In this document: positions 43,639-51,414 of the stretch, in pieces
Numbering within the stretch: position 1 is the first letter of the stretch
Layout: the number at the start of each line of letters is the position of its first letter
NCBI RefSeq assembly: GCF_000691225.1
Contig: NZ_JMSZ01000032.1
Coordinates: forward strand, 372,001-436,000
Length of the DNA stretch: 64,000 nt
Source: Nitrincola lacisaponensis
Lineage (GTDB): Bacteria > Pseudomonadota > Gammaproteobacteria > Pseudomonadales > Balneatricaceae
Reading direction: 5' to 3'
Notes under the pieces: generated by a model
What the model saw: only the letters and a program-made list of their open reading frames with translations
Told to the model about the DNA's origin: nothing
Database searches by the model: none
Translations under genes and position numbers: made by a program

Positions 43639-45741
43639 ATGTCGTTATCCGCGTCCCGTCACCTGCATCGTCAGTTCACCTGGTTACAGACCTGCGCGGA
43701 AACCGCTGAAGCTGATTTGTGTGCCTGCTTGAGGCAGCGGCCGGAGGTTGAGGTAACGCTGTTGATTTCCGATCAGTCGCGTGCCGGTTTTCCACCGATA
43801 GCTTCGCGTCAGGCGGCTGAGTGGCTGGGCAGAGAAACGGATCGTGTGATTCTGGATGCCTTTGCCGGATTCAATCCAAACGCATTTGCACAGATTTGTG
43901 GCACCTTGAAAGGGGGCGGAGAGCTGATTTTGCTGTCTCCTGAGGCGAGTGCCTGGCCAGGCTATGCTGACCCTGAGTATGCAGCGTTACGTGGCAGCCG
44001 CTACCAGTCAATGGTTTTTCCCGGCTATTTTCTGCAACGACTCGTAAGTCAGTTGGCCTCACCCTGGCCACCCACCTGTGTTCCTGAGACACGATTCTGT
44101 GAACCTCCGTATCTTAGCCAGCAGCAGGCGCATCTGGTGGAACAGCTGGTTGCTGACTTTAGCACCACAGCGCTCACTGCCGTTATTACTGCTGACCGCG
44201 GGCGAGGAAAGACAGCATCGCTGGGTCTGGCTCTGAGCCAGTTGCTGACTGAGCAATCCCTTAAGGTGGTGGTGACGGCACCGAGTCGCGCGGCTGTTGA
44301 TGCGCTGTTCAGTGCGTTATTGCGCCAGTGCCCTGATGGCAGGTTTGTCGGAAGTGGCTTTGATCATCCACGTCTGCAGGTGCGTTTTTATCCACCCGCG
44401 GTGTTGTTGCAGAAGTCTCCCGAGGCAGATCTGGTGATTGTGGATGAGGCGGCTGCTATTCCGGTATCCCTGCTGCAATCGATTCGGCAGTTGTGCAGTC
44501 GCCAGTGGTTCGCGACCACCCTGCATGGCTATGAGGGCAATGGTCGGGGCTTTGAGTTGCGGTTCCTGTCTTCGCTAGCTGCTCAGGTGCCGGGCTGGAA
44601 ACGCTATTGTCTGACAGATCCGGTACGCTGGGCCAGTGGCGATCCACTGGAAGCGCTCAGTTATCGGGTGTTGTTGCTGGATGCCGAGCCACCGCTGCTG
44701 CCTGAACCGGACACCTTGCCTGCCGCCGATGTGACGGTTGCTTATCAGTCGATAGGGGTGCGCGAGTTGCTGGCCGATGAGCGGTTATTGCGCCAGGTGT
44801 TTGGGTTGCTGATTGCTGCACATTATCGCACCACACCGAATGACTTGCGTCAGTTGCTGGACAGCCCGGATTTGCAGATTCGGGTGTTGTCATGGCAGTC
44901 ACAACCCTTGGCTGTGGCCTTGTTGGTGGATGAAGGCCCGGTGCCTGAAGCCTTGATTGAGCCGATCTGGGGCGGGTATCGTCGTCCCGGAGGTGATCTG
45001 ATTCCACAAACTCTGCTGTCCCGTGAAGGGCTGCGTTCTGCGGCAAGGTTGCGAGGCTGGCGCGTCATGCGTATTGCGGTACACCCCCAGTGGCAGGCTA
45101 GAGGCCTGGGCGGGCAGCTGTTAACCGCAGTGGCGAATGAAGCGACTGAACTCGGATTGGATTTTTGTGGTGCCTCGTTTGCGGCTAGTGAGGCGTTGCT
45201 GCGCTTCTGGCAGCGTTATCACTATGTCCCGCTGCGCCTGGGCGAGCGTTGTGATCGGGTGACAGCCGGCTGGCCATTGCTGGTATTCCGGGCGCTGTCG
45301 GTGGCTGCAGAACAGGTGGCGTTGTCGGCTCAACAGCTGTTTGCCCGACGCTTGGCATTGCGTTTAGACCAGCCTGAGCTACAGCAACAGGGAGCGTTTG
45401 TGCAGCGCTGTCTGGCGGTGCTACCGCAGCCTGATTCTTTGGCTTCGGCAGATCCTGAGGCGCTTTACGGATTTGCTTTTCAGCAGCGCAGCCTTGAGGA
45501 TTCAATGCTGGTACTCAGGGACTGGCTGAGATCTGCTAAGCTTATGAAAGCAGTACAGGAACTGTCCTACGCCGATCAGGCATTATTGATGGGGCGAGTC
45601 TGGCAGTTGCATTCAGCAGGGCAGGTGGCTGAAGCCTCTGCCATTCAGGGCAAGCAGGCGCAGTTACAGCGTTTACGCCACCTGGTTGCTGAATTATTAG
45701 ACGTTGAGCGGCAGATGGATCAGGAGTATTCAGAATGTTGA
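43639..45741 (+). CDS. tmcA: tRNA(Met) cytidine acetyltransferase
   Basis: Makes N4-acetylcytidine at the wobble base of elongator tRNA-Met using acetyl-CoA and ATP. The 700-residue protein has the RecD-like helicase module with ITADRGRGKTASLGLAL (P-loop) and LVIVDEAAAIPVSLLQ (Walker B), and a GNAT module with RIAVHPQWQARGLGGQLL, then GASFAASEALLRFWQR. The order and length agree with E. coli TmcA. It overlaps the downstream lipoprotein gene by 7 bases. Confidence 0.96.
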   Translation: MSLSASRHLHRQFTWLQTCAETAEADLCACLRQRPEVEVTLLISDQSRAGFPPIASRQAAEWLGRETDRVILDAFAGFNPNAFAQICGTLKGGGELILLSPEASAWPGYADPEYAALRGSRYQSMVFPGYFLQRLVSQLASPWPPTCVPETRFCEPPYLSQQQAHLVEQLVADFSTTALTAVITADRGRGKTASLGLALSQLLTEQSLKVVVTAPSRAAVDALFSALLRQCPDGRFVGSGFDHPRLQVRFYPPAVLLQKSPEADLVIVDEAAAIPVSLLQSIRQLCSRQWFATTLHGYEGNGRGFELRFLSSLAAQVPGWKRYCLTDPVRWASGDPLEALSYRVLLLDAEPPLLPEPDTLPAADVTVAYQSIGVRELLADERLLRQVFGLLIAAHYRTTPNDLRQLLDSPDLQIRVLSWQSQPLAVALLVDEGPVPEALIEPIWGGYRRPGGDLIPQTLLSREGLRSAARLRGWRVMRIAVHPQWQARGLGGQLLTAVANEATELGLDFCGASFAASEALLRFWQRYHYVPLRLGERCDRVTAGWPLLVFRALSVAAEQVALSAQQLFARRLALRLDQPELQQQGAFVQRCLAVLPQPDSLASADPEALYGFAFQQRSLEDSMLVLRDWLRSAKLMKAVQELSYADQALLMGRVWQLHSAGQVAEASAIQGKQAQLQRLRHLVAELLDVERQMDQEYSEC

Positions 45742-46715
45742 GACGCGTGTGCCTGGGAGGTTTGCTGCTGCTGTCTGGCTGTGCCAGTTTGCCGTTTGGT
45801 GGCAGTAGTTCGGAGTCTCAGTACCAACGGGGCTGGGTTAGCCTGGAACAGGATCAATATTACCTGCGAGGTTGTCAGGATCTGGCAGCTCAGCCAGTAG
45901 AGCGGATACCAGCACACCTGCAGCGCCTGTTTCGTCAACGCGGCGTTTCTGCACCACTCTATATTGAGTGGATAGGTGAGCCGGGTATGGCTGGTGAACC
46001 GACTCAAATTGATCAGTTGCGCTATGTCTCACCTGATCCGGGAGCGTGTCGCCAGCACCTCAGTGGCATACTGATGCGAGCCGAAGGGCCCAGTCCGGGT
46101 TGGCAGGCGGATATTACCGATTCTCAGATACGCGTCTTTCTGCCACAGCAACGGCGTACCCTTGTTTTTCCTGTCGGATCGGTGATACGTCAGGGTTCTG
46201 ACTGGTGGTGGGAGAGTGATATTCAGGGCCGTCAGCGCCGCCATCGATTGTCACTGCGTATTCAGCCTGAAGCCTGCCAGGATGGCCACAACTGGTATGG
46301 ATTAACCGCAGTGATGGAGCTGGATGGTCAGGAGTACACCGGTTGTGCGAAGCGGGGCAGTCTTGAACGTCTCGCATTGTTTCGGGAGTATCGACTGGAC
46401 CCGAGCGTGACAACGCGTGATATACGCCTGCAGCTGCTTCCGGACGGGAAAGCCATGCTCAGTGAAGATTACCTGAACCAACAGCCGCCGCTGGTCAGTC
46501 GTGGCCAATGGCAGCTGTTGTCGGGAGGACGCTTATTGGTGAGCCTGGATGAGCCTGATCCTCAGTTACAGCAGGAAGCACTGCTGTTTATGATTCAGGA
46601 GGGCGGTGCAGTCCAGTTACCCGGCTTTCACCCGCGTTATGGACGGGATGGCCTGCGCCTCCATGCAACAGGCACACGCATGCCCTGGGAAAGTGGACGG
46701 CGGTTGGTCCCCTGA
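45735..46715 (+). CDS. Lipoprotein of unknown function
   Basis: A 326-residue protein with a type II signal peptide: MLRRVCLGGLLLLSGC, lipobox Cys at residue 16 and Ala at +2, so outer-membrane sorting is expected. The mature part has scattered Cys (GCQDL, GACRQH, PEACQDG, TGCAKRG), possibly two disulfides, and a C-terminal domain with RDIRLQLLPDGKAMLSEDYLN that recalls HslJ/META- or NlpE-like beta folds. I do not recognise a named family. It overlaps tmcA by 7 bases. Confidence 0.75.
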   Translation: MLRRVCLGGLLLLSGCASLPFGGSSSESQYQRGWVSLEQDQYYLRGCQDLAAQPVERIPAHLQRLFRQRGVSAPLYIEWIGEPGMAGEPTQIDQLRYVSPDPGACRQHLSGILMRAEGPSPGWQADITDSQIRVFLPQQRRTLVFPVGSVIRQGSDWWWESDIQGRQRRHRLSLRIQPEACQDGHNWYGLTAVMELDGQEYTGCAKRGSLERLALFREYRLDPSVTTRDIRLQLLPDGKAMLSEDYLNQQPPLVSRGQWQLLSGGRLLVSLDEPDPQLQQEALLFMIQEGGAVQLPGFHPRYGRDGLRLHATGTRMPWESGRRLVP

Positions 46716-46727
46716 TATCCGACTGAA

Positions 46728-47039
46728 TTACGAGTAATCCTGATCCGGATTGGCGATCCGTACCTGTAGCGCGGCTACCTGTGCCGGCTCAATGCCAATC
46801 ATCTCATTGTAGGGGCTTTGGTGCTCCAGCAGGGTCTGCTGAATGCCCAGGCCCTTGAAGGGTTTCTTGGCATCCAGCTGGCTGCGATAACTGAGCGGCT
46901 TGCCCTGCTCGTCACAGACAATCCAGCGCTGATCTGTATGGTCACAAATATTCACCAGATAGAGTTCACACTCCATCGACTGCAGAATCAGCTGCTTGAC
47001 CGGGTGACCCTGCTGTAACTGTTTCAATGTAATTTTCAT
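46728..47039 (-). CDS. Small conserved protein (possibly DUF6482)
   Basis: A 103-residue cytoplasmic protein (MKITLKQLQQGHPVKQLIL, ECELYLVNICD, EQGKPLSYRSQLDAKKPF) with mixed beta and helix and no Cys-rich or catalytic pattern. The layout resembles the DUF6482 family found in Pseudomonas relatives; this is a memory match only. It is the last gene before the left repeat of the genomic island. Confidence 0.65.
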   Translation of the reverse strand: MKITLKQLQQGHPVKQLILQSMECELYLVNICDHTDQRWIVCDEQGKPLSYRSQLDAKKPFKGLGIQQTLLEHQSPYNEMIGIEPAQVAALQVRIANPDQDYS

Positions 47040-47089
47040 CCGTAACCCCTGTGATCTGTTTACAGGCGTTACGTCATCCCGAGTGCCGC

Positions 47090-47115
47090 CAGATCAGTCC
47101 AGCAGGCACTTTTTG
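47090..47115. repeat. Left direct repeat (attL-like)
   Basis: Begins CAGATCAGTCC and ends CACTTTTTG, 26 bases; identical to 54442-54467. The bases on either side differ from the right copy. It lies in the gap after the 46728-47039 gene, with no coding role here. Confidence 0.85.
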
Positions 47116-47209
47116 ATAAGCATTTCGTGAACATAAAGGCGGGGTACACAAGCCATTATGCAATGACGAAATTACTGAAAGCATGCATATATGCCTTAAT
47201 GTCTTTTAA

Positions 47210-47719
47210 TCATGTCAAGAAAATGATGGCTAAACACAGTGGTACAAAAAACAACGCAATGGCCAAAAAGACACGCCCCCAGCTCCCAAGTGTAAGCTGG
47301 CCATTTTTGCTCATCTCGTTTGATTTAGATGCAAAAATCCAGCCTTTCATGAAAAGTGCGCAATAGGCGGCTGTACTAACTGCAATGTAACCACCGTAGG
47401 CTCCTTCGAGAAATACTATATCAATCAGGTTTATTGCCACTACTACAGCTAAAAATGCCTGCCATCCTTTACCATTATGATAGGCGTACCAAAACAGGCC
47501 AAAAAGCAACCCAAGCCATGAAAATTTAATGGATTGAAAAACTTTTGCGAATGCCGTTTGATCAGAAATATCATCGTCTAATATGGACTTTTTAGTGGCT
47601 ATCGCCTCCAATTCTGGTGCCCAGTTAACGTATCTTCTTCCAAAATAGTTTTTAATCTCAGGAGAATTTATGAACTCGCCGTATGTCATGTGGGTACTCT
47701 TTGTCGTTGTATCAGTCAT
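47210..47719 (-). CDS. DUF2628-like small membrane protein
   Basis: A 169-residue protein: a soluble N-terminal 65 residues, then three or four hydrophobic segments. IKFSWLGLLFGLFWYAYHNGKGWQ matches the DUF2628 pattern (Trp/Phe-rich first helix followed by a short loop). AGGAAAA lies 6 bases before the ATG. First gene inside the island, 177 bases after the second immunity-like gene and with its own gap, so it may be a separate cargo gene. Role unknown. Confidence 0.7.
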   Translation of the reverse strand: MTDTTTKSTHMTYGEFINSPEIKNYFGRRYVNWAPELEAIATKKSILDDDISDQTAFAKVFQSIKFSWLGLLFGLFWYAYHNGKGWQAFLAVVVAINLIDIVFLEGAYGGYIAVSTAAYCALFMKGWIFASKSNEMSKNGQLTLGSWGRVFLAIALFFVPLCLAIIFLT

Positions 47720-47896
47720 GAGTTTTTTCCTGTTTTACGTTTGAGTTTTGAACTGCCAGTAGTCAGTTTCTATAAACTTATAGTGGTGTAAGGATCCCTG
47801 TGCCACTACTGAGAATAGTTCCTTAGTCATGTCCTTTTTTAGGACACAGATGTGTATCACAGACGCACTCAATGGCTAATAAGTACGTAAGAGTCA

Positions 47897-48664
47897 CTAT
47901 AGCTTTCCTTCCAGGCGCATCTGCAAACCACGACGGGTGACGTAATAGCCGGTAAATAGGCCATGAGCCATAAAATAAATCGCAATCGCTGCAAAAGCCG
48001 CTAGATAGGCACCAATGGCTTTACCACCGCTGAGTACACCGAAAGGTGCAATGTAAGCTAAAACATATAATAAACGTAGGTGCCACTTGCCTTTGATAAA
48101 CAAACGATCTGATCCGACATCCCCCCCTCTATTTAAAAACCAGAATTCATTGTTCTCATTGACAGGGGAGAACATTTTTCTTTCTTCGATGATCTCTCGG
48201 ATCATGTCATCAGAATAGGAGCGATAGGTTAGGTAGGCCATCAACTCTATAACTACACAGGCAATAAGAAGTGCGCTGAATATAAAAGGAAAAATATCAA
48301 AAGCGATTGAAACAACAAGGGCTATATTTGCAATAAAAGCGAAACATAATCTAAGTATCCAAGTTCCTAAATTGCTTAAATACAAGTCATCCGGCTCTGG
48401 TCTTTGGGATTGTAAAAATGCACTCCCAAGAATGATTGTCGGAAAAATGACTGCTAAAGCGATGTTGAATAAAGTTAGTGGATGTGTTAAGCCTAAATTT
48501 AGGTTTAGTAAGAGCGGTATGGAATGAAGCACCAGAAAAATACCTAAAAACTTTTTTATCCCTACCCATAAACCAGCAAACTCTGGATTTGGATTTTCTA
48601 TCCAGCGGGGTCCTGCGGCACCCGCATCTTCGGGAGCAGGATACAGTTCTTGATCAATCTTCAT
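47897..48664 (-). CDS. Polytopic membrane protein, probable immunity protein (copy 1)
   Basis: A 255-residue protein with hydrophobic segments around 35-90, 105-155 and 195-235. Residues about 150-255 (CVVIELMAYLTYRSYSDDM to the end RRGLQMRLEGKL) are almost identical to the copy at 49334-50101. Residues 1-145 are clearly different (for example YPAPEDAGAAGPRW against HQAPEDAFGTRPHW). It directly follows the truncated effector gene with a 4-base overlap. The order effector then membrane protein, and the paired duplication, suggest immunity against a membrane-acting toxin; no known immunity family is recognised. Confidence 0.7.
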   Translation of the reverse strand: MKIDQELYPAPEDAGAAGPRWIENPNPEFAGLWVGIKKFLGIFLVLHSIPLLLNLNLGLTHPLTLFNIALAVIFPTIILGSAFLQSQRPEPDDLYLSNLGTWILRLCFAFIANIALVVSIAFDIFPFIFSALLIACVVIELMAYLTYRSYSDDMIREIIEERKMFSPVNENNEFWFLNRGGDVGSDRLFIKGKWHLRLLYVLAYIAPFGVLSGGKAIGAYLAAFAAIAIYFMAHGLFTGYYVTRRGLQMRLEGKL

Positions 48665-49311
48665 GGTGCCACCATCATCCCCTGATACAAATCAGAATTT
48701 TGAAAGTCAGGTTGGTTAATGGTTGCGTTTGAACCCCATTCCCTAAAAGCTTTAAGTGCCTTATCCTTAACGCCGGATGTGTTAATTGCTATTCCAATTC
48801 CAATACCAACAACAGCGACAATTGCGAACCCCGCTACAGCTATAGCTGCTGGTGCAAGAGCGAAACCAGTAGCGCCAACAATTAACGCCGTCACCGCCAT
48901 CCCCACAATCGTTGAAACGACAACCGCACCCAGCGTAAAGCCCAAGGAGATTAACAGCTCATCCAGCTCCTTTTCACCATCCGCACTCAACCATTCCGCG
49001 ACATCCAGTGTGCATACAAATAACATTCCTAATGCGCCACCCCGTGAGGCTAAGCTTCTGACAGCCTGTGATACATTGGGTCCAACACCCTGCACAGCAA
49101 GGGTCATGGCAGTGACCTGTAGGCGTCCCATGCCTGCGGCACCGTATTGTAAATGAGGTCGGTGCCAGAGCATGGCTTTGTGCCAGTTGCCTTCAAAGGC
49201 GAGTACACGTGTGCCGTTTTTTAGGCATTTTACCGTCAATTTTCGACCCGCCATTTCCCGCAAAAAGCGCCGGTTATTGCCTTCGCGCAGCATCTGCTGA
49301 TAACCGATCGC
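47904..49311. repeat. Tandem duplication, copy 1
   Basis: About 1.41 kb matching 49341-50757 at an offset of 1437 bases (9 more at the far end because of a 9-base length difference). It carries the membrane gene 47897-48664 and the 3' part of the effector gene. Identity is patchy: the regions encoding the effector's homologous N-terminal part and the immunity protein's C-terminal half are nearly identical, the rest has diverged. Confidence 0.85.
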
Positions 49312-49326
49312 TACTCCGTTTTGCAA
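48661..49326 (-). CDS. Truncated effector C-terminal tip (duplicate)
   Basis: Matches residues 220-438 of the full effector (50098-51414) and lacks its N-terminal half. The frame is open for about 216 homologous residues. Just upstream, the stop region of the 49334-50101 gene provides GAGG (49335-49332) 5 bases before an in-frame TTG at 49326, so the tip could be translated as about 221 residues by coupling; a GTG at 49332 is an alternative. An open frame to 49449 exists but lies inside the other gene. The hydrophobic segment (MAVTALIVGATGFALAPAAI) differs from the full copy while both flanks match. It looks like an orphan toxin tip as in polymorphic toxin loci. Confidence 0.65.
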   Translation of the reverse strand: MQNGVAIGYQQMLREGNNRRFLREMAGRKLTVKCLKNGTRVLAFEGNWHKAMLWHRPHLQYGAAGMGRLQVTAMTLAVQGVGPNVSQAVRSLASRGGALGMLFVCTLDVAEWLSADGEKELDELLISLGFTLGAVVVSTIVGMAVTALIVGATGFALAPAAIAVAGFAIVAVVGIGIGIAINTSGVKDKALKAFREWGSNATINQPDFQNSDLYQGMMVAP

Positions 49327-49333
49327 CCTCACC

Positions 49334-50101
49334 TCAGAGTTTTCCTTCCAGCCGCATCTGCAAACCACGACGGGTGACGTAATAGCCGGTAAATAGTCCA
49401 TGAGCCATAACATAAATCGCAATCGCTGCAAAAGCTGCCAAGAAGGCACCTATGGCTTTACCACCGCTGAGTACACCGAAAGGTGCAATGTAAGCTAAAA
49501 CATATAATAAACGTAGGTGCCACTTGCCTTTGATAAACAAGCGATCTGATCCGACATCCCCCCCTCTATTTAAAAACCAGAATTCATTGTTCTCATTGAC
49601 AGGGGAGAACATTTTTCTTTCTTCGATGATCTCTCGGATCATGTCATCAGAATAGGAGCGATAGGTTAGGTAGGACATCAACTCTATAACTACACAGGCA
49701 ATAAGAAGTGCGCTGAATATAAAAGGAAAAATATCAAAATTGATTGATGCAATGAGTGCGATATTTGCACCAAAAGCAGCTAAGAATCTAAAACCCCAGG
49801 TTACAAGGTGACTTATATACAAGTCATCCGGATCTGATCTTTTGGATTGTAAAAATGCAGTTCCCAGAACAATACTCGGAACAATAACTGCTAAGGCAGT
49901 GTTGAATAAAGTCAATGGATGTATTAGCCCAATGAAGAAGCTTGTAAAAAGTACGATTGACTGCACAACTAGAAATAAGACTAAAAATAGCTTAACTACT
50001 TCCTTGAGACTTCCGATTTCAGATTTTGGGTTTTTTACCCAGTGAGGTCTAGTACCAAAAGCATCTTCAGGAGCTTGATGCAATTCTTGATTACTCTTCA
50101 T
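49334..50101 (-). CDS. Polytopic membrane protein, probable immunity protein (copy 2)
   Basis: A 255-residue membrane protein, cognate partner of the full effector by position: its ATG overlaps the effector stop by 4 bases. Same layout as the copy at 47897-48664, with a near-identical C-terminal half and a diverged N-terminal half (KSEIGSLKEVVKLFLVLFLV, then IVPSIVLGTAFLQSKRSDPDD). Multi-pass immunity proteins usually guard against pore-forming or membrane-depolarising effectors. Function is inferred from context only. Confidence 0.72.
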   Translation of the reverse strand: MKSNQELHQAPEDAFGTRPHWVKNPKSEIGSLKEVVKLFLVLFLVVQSIVLFTSFFIGLIHPLTLFNTALAVIVPSIVLGTAFLQSKRSDPDDLYISHLVTWGFRFLAAFGANIALIASINFDIFPFIFSALLIACVVIELMSYLTYRSYSDDMIREIIEERKMFSPVNENNEFWFLNRGGDVGSDRLFIKGKWHLRLLYVLAYIAPFGVLSGGKAIGAFLAAFAAIAIYVMAHGLFTGYYVTRRGLQMRLEGKL

Positions 50102-50757
50102 GGGGCTACCATCATCCCCTGATACAAATCAGAATTTTGAAAATCAGGCTGGTTGATGGTTGCGTTTGAACTCCATTCCCGAAAAGCTTTAAGTGCCTTA
50201 TTCTTTACACCGGATGTGTCAATTGCTATTCCGACTCCGACGCCCACGAGAAAAACGGCACCAACCCCTAATCCTGCAATGATCACTGGTGCAAGTGCAA
50301 CACTGCCTGCAGCTGCAAGTGCAACCGCCAGCGCCGCCACCGCCATCCCCACAATCGTTGAAACGACAACCGCACCCAGCGTAAAGCCCAAAGAGATTAA
50401 CAACTCATCCAGCTCTTTTTCACCGTCCGCACTCAACCATTCGGCAACATCCAGTGTGCATACAAATAACATTCCTAATGCGCCACCCCGTGAGGCTAAG
50501 CTTCTGACAGCCTGTGATACATTGGGGCCAACGCCCTGTACAGCAACAGTCATGGCCGTGACCTGTAGCCGTCCCATACCTGCGGCACCGTATTGTAAAT
50601 GAGGTCGGTGCCAGAGCATGGCTTTGTGCCAGTTGCCTTCAAAGGCGAGTACACGTGTGCCGTTTTTTAGGCATTTTACCGTCAATTTTCGACCCGCCAT
50701 TTCCCGCAAAAAGCGCCGGTTATTGCCTTCGCGCAGCATCTGCTGATAGCCGATGGC
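49341..50757. repeat. Tandem duplication, copy 2
   Basis: Second copy of the effector-tip plus membrane-protein unit. Homology stops abruptly at about 50757, inside the effector gene, which puts the duplication breakpoint at about residue 220 of the effector. Confidence 0.85.
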
Positions 50758-51414
50758 AGCAGCGCCTGTTTCACGCGTCATTACACCGATGGCATCATCG
50801 CTGAGCGTTTGATAAATAGCGTGGCGTAACCAGGCTGCCTCTTCCTCTGTTAGCTCAGAGACGTTATATTCACCATCTCTGAGACCGCCATCCGGTACTT
50901 CAAGTGTAATGATATAAGGATCACCCCCTGCTGGCAGTGCCATCGGCATTCCATTTTCGTCATACTGCCCATCGGCACGACAAGACATCTCCTGCTGATA
51001 GGTATTCAGGATTAAATCCGTCTGCCGGTTTGGATCTGTCTGAGAGGAAAGACGGTTTGCTATCGCTTGTACCTCTGGACGGATGGGTACTGGAGGGGCG
51101 GGTGCAGGTTCAAGAATGACATGAAATCGCAAATCTTCGGGGGCAGCCAGGGGGCCGAACGCACTGACATCATCAAAAATACGATGTGTTTTGCCATCAA
51201 CGCTTACATCCAGCGGGCCTGAGGTTTCGGCAAGGCTATTGGGGAAACGTAAGGTGTAGTTCTCGGGCAAGCTATGTGTGTTTTTGCCACCCACAGTACA
51301 GGAGATCACGCTATCGCATTCGATGCCGTCGGCAATAGAGAAACGAAACAGGTTGAATTGTTGGCAAGGTGTACACACCTCACCCGGAATACGGTCTCGT
51401 GAAAATTCACTCAT
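50098..51414 (-). CDS. Putative T6SS effector with membrane-active C-terminus
   Basis: A 438-residue protein next to a DUF4123 chaperone gene (8-base overlap), the usual place for a type VI secretion effector. The N-terminal half (about 1-215: CTPCQQFNLFRFS, ISCTVGGKNTHSLPENYTLRFP, LILNTYQQEMSCRADG) shows no PAAR or Rhs motif I can recognise. From residue 220 (AIGYQQMLREGNN) a separate module follows, with a Gly/Ala-rich hydrophobic stretch at about 338-401 (VVVSTIVGMAVAALAVALAA, later VGVGVGIAID) and a short polar tail ending YQGMMVAP. This hairpin-like hydrophobic region suggests a pore-forming or membrane-inserting toxin. No catalytic motif is visible. Confidence 0.65.
   Translation of the reverse strand: MSEFSRDRIPGEVCTPCQQFNLFRFSIADGIECDSVISCTVGGKNTHSLPENYTLRFPNSLAETSGPLDVSVDGKTHRIFDDVSAFGPLAAPEDLRFHVILEPAPAPPVPIRPEVQAIANRLSSQTDPNRQTDLILNTYQQEMSCRADGQYDENGMPMALPAGGDPYIITLEVPDGGLRDGEYNVSELTEEEAAWLRHAIYQTLSDDAIGVMTRETGAAAIGYQQMLREGNNRRFLREMAGRKLTVKCLKNGTRVLAFEGNWHKAMLWHRPHLQYGAAGMGRLQVTAMTVAVQGVGPNVSQAVRSLASRGGALGMLFVCTLDVAEWLSADGEKELDELLISLGFTLGAVVVSTIVGMAVAALAVALAAAGSVALAPVIIAGLGVGAVFLVGVGVGIAIDTSGVKNKALKAFREWSSNATINQPDFQNSDLYQGMMVAP

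Noticed and set aside
47127-47366. Small plus-strand frame just inside the left island repeat
   Set aside because: Mostly antisense to the 47210-47719 membrane protein; no ribosome site; not an integrase remnant as far as can be seen.
49326-49449. Longer form of the truncated effector starting at 49449
   Set aside because: Its first 40 or so residues are an alternate-frame reading of the 3' end of the 49334-50101 gene and have no counterpart in the full effector.
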